Below, one piece after another: positions 22,320 through 32,009 of a DNA stretch of 64,000 nt. A program made the translations under genes and the position numbers. This stretch comes from Cyprinodon diabolis. Taxonomy: Eukaryota > Chordata > Actinopteri > Cyprinodontiformes > Cyprinodontidae. Every line of letters begins with the position of its first letter. Position 1 is the stretch's first letter. Where the stretch lies: NCBI GenBank assembly GCA_030533445.1, contig CM060064.1, positions 26,643,126-26,707,125 on the forward strand, read 5' to 3'. The notes below the pieces were generated by a model. The model ran no database searches. It saw nothing but the letters and a program-made list of their open reading frames with translations, and had not been told where the DNA came from.

Positions 22320-22371
22320 GTTTTATCCATTTAGAGATGTATTGTAACCTATTTGCTAAGTTGTGTCATGA
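22320..22371 (-). mobile_element. LINE ORF2 fragment (short piece)
   Basis: Fifty-two bases between two insertions. The minus strand reads NLANRLQYISKWI, bridging the neighbouring LINE pieces in the same frame logic. Confidence 0.65.
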
Positions 22372-22868
22372 TGTTGCAGGTTTACCAGCCCAGATGCAGA
22401 ACTCACAGAACACACAGGCAGGATTAAAGTCCAATATTTATTGACTCACACAGGGTTCTGCCCTGGAAGGCAGAGAAAACAGAGCAGGTTAGGTTCAGGT
22501 TTACAGGTTCAGGTTCTGACTTACAGGTTCAGACAGGCAGGGTTAAACAGGCAGGGTGGCTCAGGTTTGCTTCCATGGCAAGGACAACAATCCGGCTCAG
22601 AATGGAGCTCCTCAACAGCTTATAAAGTGAGAGCTGCTAATCAGCTGATGGGGGTCAGCTGTGAGCGCTGAGCAGCAGCTCCCAGGAATGGATCCACGGC
22701 GCCCTCTGGTGGGCAAGCCTCTGGATCCCAACAGAGAAAACAGAAACCCACAGAAAGGGATCCACGTTGCCCTCTGGAGGGCAAACCCCTGGATCCCAAC
22801 AGTAACAGAAGCCCACAGGAAGGGATCCACGTTGCCCTCTGGAGGGCAAACCTCTGGATCCCAAGAAG
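22372..22868. repeat. insertion with a GGATCC minisatellite
   Basis: Interrupts the LINE after 22371. It begins TGTCATGATGTTGCAGGTTT and has TTTATTGACTCACACAGGGT downstream. It ends in three tandem units (about 22684-22865; spacing 68 and 65 bp) built around GGATCCACG, GCCCTCTGGAGGGCAAAC and CTGGATCCCAA. No coding capacity was recognised, and the family is not assigned. Confidence 0.65.
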
Positions 22869-23385
22869 TAGTATTTTTGGAAGTTAGGTAAATCTAGTCC
22901 CCCTCTGTCTTTAGTTTTCTGTAGTGTCTTTAAGCTGATACGAGGGGGTTTGTCCTTCCAAAGAAATTTAGAGATGGAAGAATCTAGAGATTTAAACCAG
23001 TCGGGTGATGGTTTATTTGGGATCATTGAAAATAGGTAGGTAATTCTAGGTAAGACCATCATTTGAATTGAGGCTACCCTACCTATGAGGGAGATTGGAA
23101 ACGATTTCCATCTTTATAGGCCCTCTTCTATCTTTTTTAAAAGCGGGATGTGGTTGAGTTTTGGTAACTCAGCTAATTTAGATGACACAGTAATTCCCAA
23201 ATATTTAATATTTCCTGATTGCAATTGTCAACCTGAGGGATTCTGTAGAGAGCAATTAATTGGTAGTACTATAGATTTAGACCAATTTATAGAGTATTCT
23301 GAGACTTTTGATAAAGATTCTAGTAATCTAATCAATCGAGAGACGCAAGTGCTTGAGGGCTGGAGATAAAATAATATATTGTTGG
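22869..23385 (-). mobile_element. LINE ORF2 fragment (RT C-terminal part)
   Basis: Minus strand reads ILFYLQPSSTCVSRLIRLLE and YSINWSKSIVLPIN, then MMVLPRITYLFSMIP and SISKFLWKDKPPRISLKTLQ, then DRGGLDLPNFQKYYF. These are the blocks that follow the catalytic YADD box in L1-type ORF2. The YADD itself is not visible: homology fades near 23385, where the element is 5'-truncated. Confidence 0.8.
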
Positions 23386-23661
23386 GATCTATTGCCTCAA
23401 GAGAGCCCAAATCAGTTGGATGAACCATCTAAAGTCATGCCCCTTTCCTTTTTAACAAAGAGAACAAAAGATTATCTGGAAAGTTCTGTAACTGCCCACT
23501 GTATAGGCGGTCAGCTCACGCATGGACCAATCAGCTGATGGAGGAGGCTGATACTTCAACAGGAAATGCCCCTACCTCACTCATGGTTTAAAACTCAGAG
23601 CGCAAGTTAAATCTTTCTCTTTCCCTGGATTTACCGCCTGCAAGGAGAGGCCCGTTTCACA
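23386..23661. other. gene-free stretch
   Basis: Lies between the LINE end and the start of homology to the kinase 3' flank. No feature recognised. Confidence 0.35.
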
Positions 23662-23809
23662 TGAAACCCAAAAAACTGTACTTACACTAAAGGATGTTTC
23701 TGAAATAAGGGGGAACCAGAGCACCTGGATAAAAGGCAGGAATATCAAACTGAATTAAGTTCCTGGACTAAGGGGGAAATCAGAACAGCTGGACAAATAA
23801 ACCTCTAAT

Positions 23810-24872
23810 AGGGCTTGGTCGTCGTGACGTAAGCACTTTGCGTCGACGCCATCTTGACGGCCTCTTTTACCGCGGCTCAGACTACTGCCTATGACTACCA
23901 CATACTGTACTCCTTCTCAGCCGTGTTTTAATTTGATTAATTTCACCTTAACTTGATTTCAACCATGGTAAACCATTGCTGTATTGTGCGCTGTAACAGC
24001 TCAACACATGATCGCCATGGGAAAAACATAGAAAATGGGTTAACTTTCCACCGCTTTCCTGCCGGGAGGCGTAACCATGGAGACCAAGCGTCAGAGATAA
24101 AGAGTCGTCGGCTAGCTTGGATCGCGGCTGTAAGACGACCGAACATAACTTTCCACAGTATTCCAATGTCATTGAGAGTGTGTTCCCTGCATTTTCATTC
24201 TGGTGAGTTAAAGATGCACGGTTTTATTTTATAGCCTACTTTGTTTCTTTCCTTCAAAGTTGGGATCTTTTACGGAAAAATAATAAAAACGGCAGCGGGA
24301 AAAGGCTCAAATACGTGAGAAACCCGGAGGGTTGGCAGTTAACGTTACTAACTACACCTTTGAAACACATAGCAGCTAGTTAAAAGTACATTACATGCGT
24401 GAGTGGTTGTTAGCATTAGCGGTTAGCAGTTGCTAAACTAGCAGGTTCCAGAGCCCGTCTGATCACAGCTTACCTTCGTACGGATTACTGTGTTCCCACT
24501 GTTTGCTGGCTTTATGATCTGCAGCTCCTGAACCCATCCATTCATGAACTGCATATGAGACTCCAAGGACTTGTAGCTTCGGAACTGTTTTGAAGTATAG
24601 GCGCTCACTCATCGGTGCTCCACTCATTGTTTGGAACTTCATATGGATCCAAATTATTAATAATGCTGATTTTGTCAACATACCGGTCCGTGGCTTCTCT
24701 ATTTAATGTGTCCTGGTAAATTCCAGATCTTTTTCGGGATTTTAACATCTTTTTTCTCTCTACTTCTACGTCTCTTCTTTCAACAACAACGTTGTATCAG
24801 AGCTATGTTTACGTTTGCGTAGCCGTCAATATGACTGCGACGTCCCACAATGCAACGTGGATCCCGAGCCCT
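23810..24872. mobile_element. THAP-exon DNA transposon, ISL2EU-like
   Basis: A 1,063-bp insertion in the kinase pseudogene's 3' flank. The intact paralogue shows the empty site (CTCTAATTATTG near 27320), so the limits are precise. The ends are AGGGCTTGG and its near complement (CCGAGCCCT), flanked by AT on both sides; alternatively, the insertion made no duplication. It contains an exon with a THAP zinc finger. A 2-bp AT duplication plus a THAP domain are features of the ISL2EU group; this assignment is inference. No DDE transposase or YqaJ nuclease fits in the space, so the element is non-autonomous. Confidence 0.65.
23965..24203 (+). CDS. THAP zinc-finger exon inside the transposon
   Basis: Begins MVNHCCIVRCNSS and continues through GLTFHRFPAGRR, RRLAWIAAVRR and RVCSLHFHSG. 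The C-x4-C...C-x2-H spacing and the conserved Trp are those of a THAP DNA-binding domain. Just after SLHFHS the DNA reads GGTGAGTT, a good splice donor, matching the usual break after the first THAP exon. No following exon was found before the element's end. It is probably the remnant first exon of the transposon's own protein rather than a host gene. Confidence 0.6.
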
Positions 24873-25437
24873 ATTATTGTGAAATTCCTTAGTTGTAAAA
24901 CTTTTCTTATGAAGTGTGCCGCTGTTTTCTGGTTATATCTGAGTATCTTCTTTCAACAACCACCGGTGGTGTAACAGCTCTTCTAGGGTGGGGCGTTTGT
25001 TTGGGTCTACTGTCAGGCATTTTGTTAGAAAATCTTTGCATGTCTTGGTGAGCCTTGTGTTGATCTTTAGCTTTCTTGACAGGAATCTATGGGTAAATAA
25101 CTGTTTTTTGTGCAGAATGTAATACAGGACTAAGCCCACCTGCCACATATTTGTTGGTCGAGAACTGAGGAACCCTTCTATGTCGAATTCTGGTGGGACA
25201 TGGATCCAAGTACCATAGAAATACTTTATAGTTTCAATACTTTATAGTGAATAGTTTTTTCAGTCATCAAAGCAACTTGGACCAAAGTCTATAAGATAAG
25301 GTTTTGGAACTTTTGACCTGGCCTCTATCAGGATGTTCTCAGGTTTAATGTCTCTGTGGAAGATGTTTGCCTCCTGACGGTGAATTATTGCTTTTAGCAG
25401 CTGTTTTATGATGATCTTGGCATTCTTCATACTTCAT

Positions 25438-27030
25438 CGTTTATTGGACACGCCAGTAATTCTTTGCAATATATATGCGCCTAATTCAGACAGACCAGAA
25501 TTCTTTCATAATCTGTCAAAAATTATTCTAGATTCAGATGGTGCTCTGCTTGTGCATTAACTAAAGGTCTCATATCTAGTCTATTTCAGTTACAAAGGTC
25601 AATGAGACAAGGCTGCCCGCTTAGCCCCGGCTTATTTGTGATTGCAATTGAACCTCTGGCTCAAAAAATTCGCTATCATACAGCGATACATGGTATTAAT
25701 TTGGGCAACATCCATCACAAGCTTCTTCTGTACGCAGATGATATGTTGGTCCTTCTAACTAAACCTGAAGAATCTGTTCCCATTTTATTAGATTGTATTG
25801 AAGATTTCACATTATTGTATGGATACAAAGTAAACTGGGATAAGTCTGAAGCTATGCCTATGTCTGGACACTGCCCCTCCTCTCTATAAAAAAACTGGAG
25901 GTTTCTGTTGGTCTCCGAAAAGTATTAAATATTTGGGCATACAGATTACCTCTGATTATAACAATATGGTTAAAATGAATAGTGGCCCCTTGATTGGAAA
26001 AATAAGAACTGACTTTGGTAGATGGTCTAAAATTCACTTGTCCCTGTGGGGAAAGATTAACTCTATTAGGATGATGACAGCCCCAGTTGTTTTCTATCTC
26101 CTCCGTAATATGCCTTTGCATATTCAAGACTCTTTTTTTCAAAGAGCTAAATACCTTAATATTGGATTTTCTATGGGGTAAATCCCATCACCGTCTGAGT
26201 CTTAAAAAGTTACAAGCGAGCCCTGACAGGGGTGGTTTTTCCTTACCTAATTTTAAATGGTATTATTGAGCTTTACGGGCAAAACAACTTAGAGTTTGGT
26301 TACCCACTTTCAATTCCTCTGATAAACCTTCCTGGTTTCAGCTGGAGTCTGATGCGAATGGAGGTGAATCTCCATGGGCTACTTTATTAGGTGTCAAAAC
26401 AAAAATTCATAGAGATCACCCTATTATTACGGCGGACAAATTAATTTGGAATAAATTACACAGAGCAGGTTGCTGGGATTTCATTAAGTCATCATTAGCT
26501 CCTTTATGGAATAATAACAAAATTCTTATAGGGGGAAAATCAGTCAACTGGCCACAGTGGTTTGAGGTGGGAATCTCTTGTGTATTCCATTTGTTTGATG
26601 CCAAAACCAAAAACTATCTGAGGAAAAATATTATGGAAGTAATTTTCGAAGTACTGGAAAGAAGGTTTAATATCACTGCCAAGCTTGCAGTTTTAGGCTC
26701 CACAGCAGAACTCCCGGACTCATATTTCTCACTTCTTGACAAGAGGTGGCTGGTTCTGGCTCTGACCACAGCAAAAAGGATCCTGTTAAGATACTGGATG
26801 AAAAAGAACCCACCTCCTTATTATGAATGGCTGACTATGGTTAAACTGGCTTCTTATGAGAAACTGACATATACTGTAGTCTTCTAGGTAAAATGCATCA
26901 GTATGATAGTACGTGGTCTGCCTTTCTCAACTGGCTAACGGTAAAGTAAACTTGTAAAGGTCGGTGTGGCATAACATATCTGTTGTATGTTTTACAAAAC
27001 AAAAAACTCAATAAAATTTGCATAAGAAAA
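25438..27030 (+). mobile_element. L1-like LINE, 5'-truncated and decayed
   Basis: Plus-strand reading MRQGCPLSPGLFVIAIEPLA (RT motif B), LLLYADDMLVLL (catalytic YADD) and YKVNWDKSEAMPMSG. After a stop and frame changes come KYLGIQITSDYNNM, IHLSLWGKINSIRMMTAPVV, a frameshift near 26165, and FLWGKSHHRLSLKKLQ. The 3' end has AATAAAATTTGCATAAG and a short A run at about 27010-27030. It sits where the kinase pseudogene breaks off. The kinase sequence does not resume beyond it, so a deletion accompanied or followed the insertion. Confidence 0.85.
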
Positions 27031-27379
27031 AAGTTAGAGATATTTTCTGGATTACATTGGGAAACCAGAGAACCAAATGGAAATACACAAAGTTAAAATT
27101 AAACTAAATTAAAAGTAAATTAAAAGAGATGATTTTTTGTTTTTTTATACGGGGAAACTGGAGAACCCAGAGAAAACCCAAAAAACTGCATTTACACTAA
27201 AGGATGTTTCTGAAATAAGGGGGAAACCAGTGCACCTGGATAAAAGGCAGGAATATCAAACTGAATTAAGTTCCTGGACTAAGAAGGAAATCAGAACAGC
27301 TGGAAAAATCAACCCTCTAATTATTGTGAAATTCCTGCATTGTTAAACTTTTCTTATTAAGTATGCCGCTGTTTTCTGG
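27031..27379. other. 3' flank of the PIM-like kinase
   Basis: From about 27174 the sequence is homologous to the split flank of the pseudogene copy (23662-23809 plus 24873-24932), so the tandem duplication included at least 200 bp beyond the stop codon. 27031-27170 is AT-rich with nothing recognised. Confidence 0.6.
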
Positions 27380-28546
27380 TTATATTTGAGTATCTTCTTT
27401 TAACAACCACCGGTGGTGTAACAGCTCTTCTAGAGTGGGGCGTTTTTCTGGGTCTACTGTCAGGCACTTTGTTAGAAAATCTTTGCATGTCTCGGAGAGC
27501 CTTGTGTTGATCTTTAGTTTTTTTGACAGGAATCCACGGGTAAAGAACTGTTTTTTGTGCAGAATGTAATACAGGACTAAGCCCACCTGCCACACATTTG
27601 TTGGTCCAGAACTGTGAAACCCTTGTATGTCGAATTCTGGTGGGACATGTACCCAAGTACCATGGAAATGCTTATAGTTTTTTAGGTCATCAAAGCAACT
27701 TAGACCAAAGTCTATAAGATAAATTTTTGGGACTTTTAACCCGGTCTCTATCAGGATGTTCTCAGCTTTAATGTCTCTGTGGAAGATGCTTGCCTCCTGA
27801 AGGTGAATTACTGCTTTTAGCAGCTGTTTTATGATGATTTTGGCATTCTTCATCGTTATGTGACCCTTGTGTTTTCGAATGTAGTCAAAGAGGTCCTCAG
27901 CAGGCATGGGTCTCTCCAAAACTAAAATCAGTTCCTCATTCAGATCATACCAGTCTAGCAGGGACACGATAGCTGACTGCCCCACTGAACTGGTTGTTTT
28001 ATCCCTCAGTTTTAACATGATAGCCACCTCAGAGGGCATCTGCTTTCCATTCTCATCCACATGTTTTAAAATCTCAATGCCTTTTTCGATGTGTTTGATG
28101 GCTACAGGTAATTTATCATGCACACGATAACCAGCGAAAACAGATGCAGAGCCTCCATCTCCAATCTGTGTTTGCTCAATATATGTTTCCCTAAATTTGG
28201 CTCTAAGGGAATCCTCTGTTTCATCATTTGTGTTCTCTGTCTTTAGTCTTTTCACATTCGGTGACTCTAGAAAGTCCTCTGCCTTACTCTTTAGACTCCT
28301 TTTCTTTAAGTTTTGTTTTTGTAATAAGTTATCACTCATAGGGGACAGGCTCGATGATGTGAGATAGTCATTTTTGGCTGGAAGTGGTCCTCCCTGCTCA
28401 AAGATATTACTCTTTTTACTTCTCACTGTACTGATGTGGTCCAGGCAGCCTGTGGAGGCTTCTTCCCCCGTAGAGACCTTAAACTTTTTTCTGGTGGTCT
28501 CTTCTATGGTGCTGTTTTTTCTTTTTCTTGGACTTTCTAGTGTCAT
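27380..28546 (-). CDS. PIM-like serine/threonine kinase, single exon
   Basis: 388 codons without introns. Residues 1-115 are a charged N-terminal region with basic clusters (PRKRK, KKRSLKSK, VKRLK) that could act in nuclear targeting. The kinase domain (about 120-380) has a glycine loop IGDGGSASVFAG, catalytic Lys151 in VAIK, Glu173, HRD at 256-258 (FHRDIKAENIL), DFG at 279-281 and a VPPE motif after the activation segment. The hinge reads LERPMPAEDLFDYI; the proline-bearing ERP hinge and DLFDYI are hallmarks of PIM kinases, a group known to be expanded in fish. Predicted role: phosphorylation of Ser/Thr substrates, constitutively active as PIMs are. All catalytic residues are present, so it looks functional. 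A close tandem pseudogene lies 2.4 kb away. Confidence 0.88.
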   Translation of the reverse strand: MTLESPRKRKNSTIEETTRKKFKVSTGEEASTGCLDHISTVRSKKSNIFEQGGPLPAKNDYLTSSSLSPMSDNLLQKQNLKKRSLKSKAEDFLESPNVKRLKTENTNDETEDSLRAKFRETYIEQTQIGDGGSASVFAGYRVHDKLPVAIKHIEKGIEILKHVDENGKQMPSEVAIMLKLRDKTTSSVGQSAIVSLLDWYDLNEELILVLERPMPAEDLFDYIRKHKGHITMKNAKIIIKQLLKAVIHLQEASIFHRDIKAENILIETGLKVPKIYLIDFGLSCFDDLKNYKHFHGTWVHVPPEFDIQGFHSSGPTNVWQVGLVLYYILHKKQFFTRGFLSKKLKINTRLSETCKDFLTKCLTVDPEKRPTLEELLHHRWLLKEDTQI

Positions 28547-28705
28547 TCTGCTGTTCTCTTGATTAATCCTGAAGGCTAAAGTTGTAAAAATATCTGCAGA
28601 ATCTTTGTCTTCTGTGTAATTTAGCGATTATGAGTTTACCTTCAAGCCAAAATGATCTTACCTTGTTATACTCTAGCAGTGTAAGGGAATTCTGTGCTTA
28701 GAATT

Positions 28706-28754
28706 GTGATGTCAGCACATAATAATCATTCTTCTGACATCACTGTGACATCAC
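28706..28754. promoter_or_regulatory. three TGACATCAC (ATF/CREB-like) motifs upstream of the kinase
   Basis: TGACATCAC occurs at 28735-28743 and 28746-28754, and inverted at 28706-28714, about 160-210 bp upstream of the kinase start codon. GGGCGTGG follows at about 28759. The motif is close to the CRE/ATF core. A promoter role is inferred from position and repetition only. Confidence 0.35.
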
Positions 28755-28819
28755 ACAGGGCGTGGTCTTAAAAGTCTAAACAGGGTGACATTATTTAGAA
28801 CATTCCAAAAGGTAAAAGG

Positions 28820-30216
28820 CAGACCCGGCGGCATGGGCGGGCATTGTCGGGCCGTGCCCGTCCACGGAGGCGCTTGTGCCCGCCCTGGACTGCCATCTTT
28901 TTCTTTTTTTCTTCCTTTAACTCAGCGTAGCCAGCTTTCTATTATTCCTCTCTCATTCTGTCAATCATATTATTCAACCAATCAAACCGCCGACTAAAAA
29001 CAACATCCAATCAAACAACAGAGGGGGCGGGAGTCGCGGGACACTGAGTCAAACATACTTAACGTTCGCACATGCTATAAATACGTCTGGTCACCAGCGA
29101 GTGCGCGTCGGTATGGATATTCGGGCTTATTTTCAAAGCAATAGAAGGACAAGTACTGAAAACAGAGCAAATTGGCAAAGTGGCCAGGGAGCAGTTTCTG
29201 CTGGAAGTTTAAGCAAGACAGTCAGTACTGAAGTACAAATACGCTTTTCCAATCAGTTTATTTTTAAATAAATCAAATGATGACAATAGAGTTTCAGGTG
29301 CAATATAGTCATTCCAGCATATATGTGATCTATGTGCCTGGACTGGTTCCAGCTTGAATTTACACAGAAAAGGTCAGCAAATACATCAGCTTTACATTTC
29401 CTAAAGCAAACCTATTTCAGTGCAAAGCTCATCTAAAAAGGGCTAATAAGATATCTGAAAGTCTTAATGCTGTTTGTTTCCCAGTATAAATATTATATAT
29501 TGCATGCTTTCTCTTTCTCCTGCAGGGTAATTTGTGTCTTTTAAAAGAAAAAAAAAATGAAATGAGCACAGAACATTTAAACCTGAATAATGCCCCTGAC
29601 TGAATGATTTTAGCTAGTTACACGTTACTGTGTTTTATGAAGTCAGATTTTATAACCCGCAGTCAATACTGCACTCAGATTTCTAAATAGTTCACTTTGA
29701 AAGACTTTGATTCAAACTAGGAGTTAACTTTTGAGTTATTTGAATGGCCACAGGACTACACTATTGTTTATTTTTTATATTTTGTGGATCTTTGACTATT
29801 TAATCTGGACCTAATTGTACCTAAAATTTTATCAATAACAATGTTCAATAAATGTTTTTCAACAAAATACAGATGTAACACGTATCCAGTTTCTGATTGA
29901 TTGTAAAAAATCTTGTTTCTACCAGCAGCTGGGGGAGACATTAGAACATGGTTCAGAAAATCTGTCAGGACACATTTTTTTTCTAACACTAAGAATCAAA
30001 CAAATGCTGATTTCTAATTCAGCAAATTATTCTTAAAAGATTTTAAAATAATTGTAATAAATGTTTTTATAAAGATTTGAGATTTCTTTTACTGAATGAA
30101 TGGTCACAAAGCTAGTGTTAAGCTTGAAGTAAATCAATTTTTTGCTGAAAAAGTGTGCCCCCCCCCAAAAAAAAATGGAATGCCCCCCCTTTAATTTCTT
30201 TCTGCAGCCGGTTCTG
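28820..30216 (+). mobile_element. non-autonomous hAT element with transposase remnant
   Basis: Perfect 8-bp target duplication GTAAAAGG (28812-28819 and 30217-30224). Terminal inverted repeats are CAGACCCGGCGGC at the left and the complement of CAGAACCGGCTGC at the right (11 of 13). The GC-rich left end (GGGCGGGCATTGTCGGGCCG) and the C-tract right end are distinctive. A short frame near the left end is the only coding remnant; the rest is AT-rich filler. Confidence 0.9.
29113..29271 (+). pseudogene. N-terminal remnant of a hAT transposase (possible)
   Basis: A 52-codon frame starting MDIRAYFQSNRRTSTEN. MDIR(x)YF openings are seen in some hAT-derived zinc-finger proteins, and the position just inside a hAT left end fits. 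No further transposase domain follows before the stop, so this is a relic at most. Confidence 0.4.
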
Positions 30217-30801
30217 GTAAAAGGTAGGGTTGCCTATAACCACCCAATGGTAAGAATTTCTCTTGACCTGAAGAAAAAAAAAAGGTCCCAGAAATCAAAT
30301 CAATAACTCAACATAGGGCTTGATGTTAATTTCTTCTAGGAAAGACTTAGTTTGAGATATAAATCTTCATTAAATATTTTTTTCAGGAGAAATATGTGAA
30401 TTGTGATTGATTTCCTGTCTTTGACAATTTTCTGTTACACCTTTAAACAGATTCAGAGTTAAGTTTAGTTATATAGTACCAATTTAGAGCGCATTAGCCA
30501 CGTCATTTACAGAGATATTGATATTTACAGAAGCAGTTTAATCAGAGCATACATACAGATTAATTATTTCATATTCAAATGAAAACCAGCAGATCGTAAT
30601 ATGTCATTGACTTGCAAAATTCACAGCTTCTGGATGGGTAAATCAGTGAATATTTCGCTATGCAAGCACCCTTGAAGAAAATCGTGTTGGGTGTGATCAT
30701 CCCTGTTTACTTTCAATAAGCACTAATTGCCCGACCTGTTATGGCAGGATTTTCTATCAGGTGAGAAATCAGATGTGGTGTGTTTAGGGCTTTAAGGGAT
30801 A
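30217..30801. other. gene-free stretch
   Basis: AT-rich. TTTAGTTATATAGTACCAAT at about 30465 faintly resembles the TTTATATAGCGCCAA repeat motif but is too short to assign. Confidence 0.35.
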
Positions 30802-30809
30802 CTGTAGAT

Positions 30810-31280
30810 CAGAGGTCTTCAAAGTTTTCGAGGCCAAGGACTCCCAAACTGATGGTGAGATGGAGCGGGGACCCCTAATTATATATATTGTATGAAATTG
30901 TGTTATATTAAACTGGTCCTATAGTCACTCTATTACATATGGAGTTATGTAACAAAAGTAATTTCACCCTGGGATTATTGAAGTATTTCTGAATCCTGGT
31001 TGATGGGACAGGTGTTGTGAATAAAACGGTGCCCAGCTTAAAGAGCTCCTGTGTGTCACTGAATGTGTGCATTGATAACTGAAAGACATCTTCTGCCTGA
31101 ATGTATCTGTTCACTACAGTGTGTTGAATTCATGTTAATGTGTATTTAAGGACATTTCAATTAGTGGAAAAAATTGCAGTGGGGAATATAAAAAGTCTAA
31201 TCAACCAAAACTTTCGCAACCCCCCATGCAGTACCTCTGTGGACCCATTAGGGGTCGCAGACCCCTGTTGAAGACATTTG
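30810..31280. mobile_element. hAT-type MITE, 471 bp
   Basis: Ends are CAGAGGTCTTCAA and the complement of CAAATGTCTTCAA. The flanks CTGTAGAT (30802-30809) and CTATAGAT (31281-31288) form an 8-bp duplication with one mismatch. GGGGACCCCTAATTATATAT near the left and GGGGTCGCAGACCCCTG near the right extend the inverted symmetry. No coding capacity. Confidence 0.8.
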
Positions 31281-31288
31281 CTATAGAT

Positions 31289-31900
31289 GCTGTTGATTGA
31301 GCTGAGTTTTAAAACTGCATATTCCAGGGATGACATTGATGTGGAGGACCACAGAAAAAGAAAAAGAAAAAAACATCTGAAAGGCAGAATGTAAGAATAT
31401 GTAATTTCCACTATTGACTGACTTTTCAATGTAGGGTGTGTCTGGGTGCCCTTCGGGGGGTTTGTTTTCCCATTGGCTAATGTAACACAAAACCAACTCT
31501 GTAAATTTGTGCCTTGGAGTGGATGCAATCAATTTGCCTAAAAACCTTGTGACGCAATCATGGAACACGAAGGGAATTGAGCACGCCCAATTCAGCTTCT
31601 CTTTTGTTATCGTTTTTATTTTGTCTAGAGCCGCCGATGATGTGCTTGAGGCCAAAAGGTTATAAACCATTTGATATAGAGAGTTTATTAGGTTGGGCTG
31701 TTGTGTGAATATGCACATACTCAACATCTGGGTTCTGTAACTAGGGAAATGACTTCCAAGAATTTTGCATATCTGATGTTGCTGATGTTTTAAAATATTC
31801 ATTATTTTAAAATGTCCATAGCTGTATATTGGTTATTTATTCTACAGGTGCACAGCTTTTATATTGTTAAACACTTTACAGTGCAGTATTTTATTGTTTA
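31289..31900. other. gene-free stretch
   Basis: The minus-strand frames at 31157-31528 and 31281-31802 overlap a MITE and show no family features. Nothing is supported here. Confidence 0.4.
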
Positions 31901-31924
31901 TCTTTTAACTCTTAGTTTTATACA

Positions 31925-32009
31925 TCTGATGTGAACACCAGAATTTCACCATTGTGGGACAATAAAGAGATTTTCTATTCTATTCTATTCTTTTCTATTC
32001 TATTCTATA
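31925..32009 (+). repeat. LINE-type 3' tail with (TTCTA)n microsatellite
   Basis: ATTTCACCATTGTGGGACAA then TAAAGAGATT and a run of TTCTA units (31976-32009). This is how several fish non-LTR elements end (a GTGGGAC...AATAAAG tail followed by a pentanucleotide repeat). The body of the element upstream was not recognised. Confidence 0.45.

Larger units (their letters stand above)
23662..25437 (-). pseudogene. PIM-like kinase pseudogene, tandem copy of the intact gene
   Basis: The coding remnant at 24933-25437 (minus) matches the C-terminal half of the intact kinase at 27380-28546. It includes the HRD loop (IFHRDIKPENILIEA), DFG, VWQVGLVLYYILHKK (here MWQVG...) and the shared end LLHHRWLLKEDTQI. 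Disruptions are a TGA just after SCFDD (TGA where the intact copy has a leucine codon), a further stop, and a short tandem duplication around AGTTTCAATACTTTATAGT. The 5' half of the kinase is gone: homology stops where a LINE begins. The 3' flank (23662-23809 and 24873-24932) also matches the flank of the intact gene and is split by a DNA transposon. Confidence 0.88.

Noticed and set aside
31157..31802. Overlapping minus-strand frames of 123 and 173 codons
   Set aside because: They overlap a MITE end and have no domain, splice context or biased composition that would support a gene.
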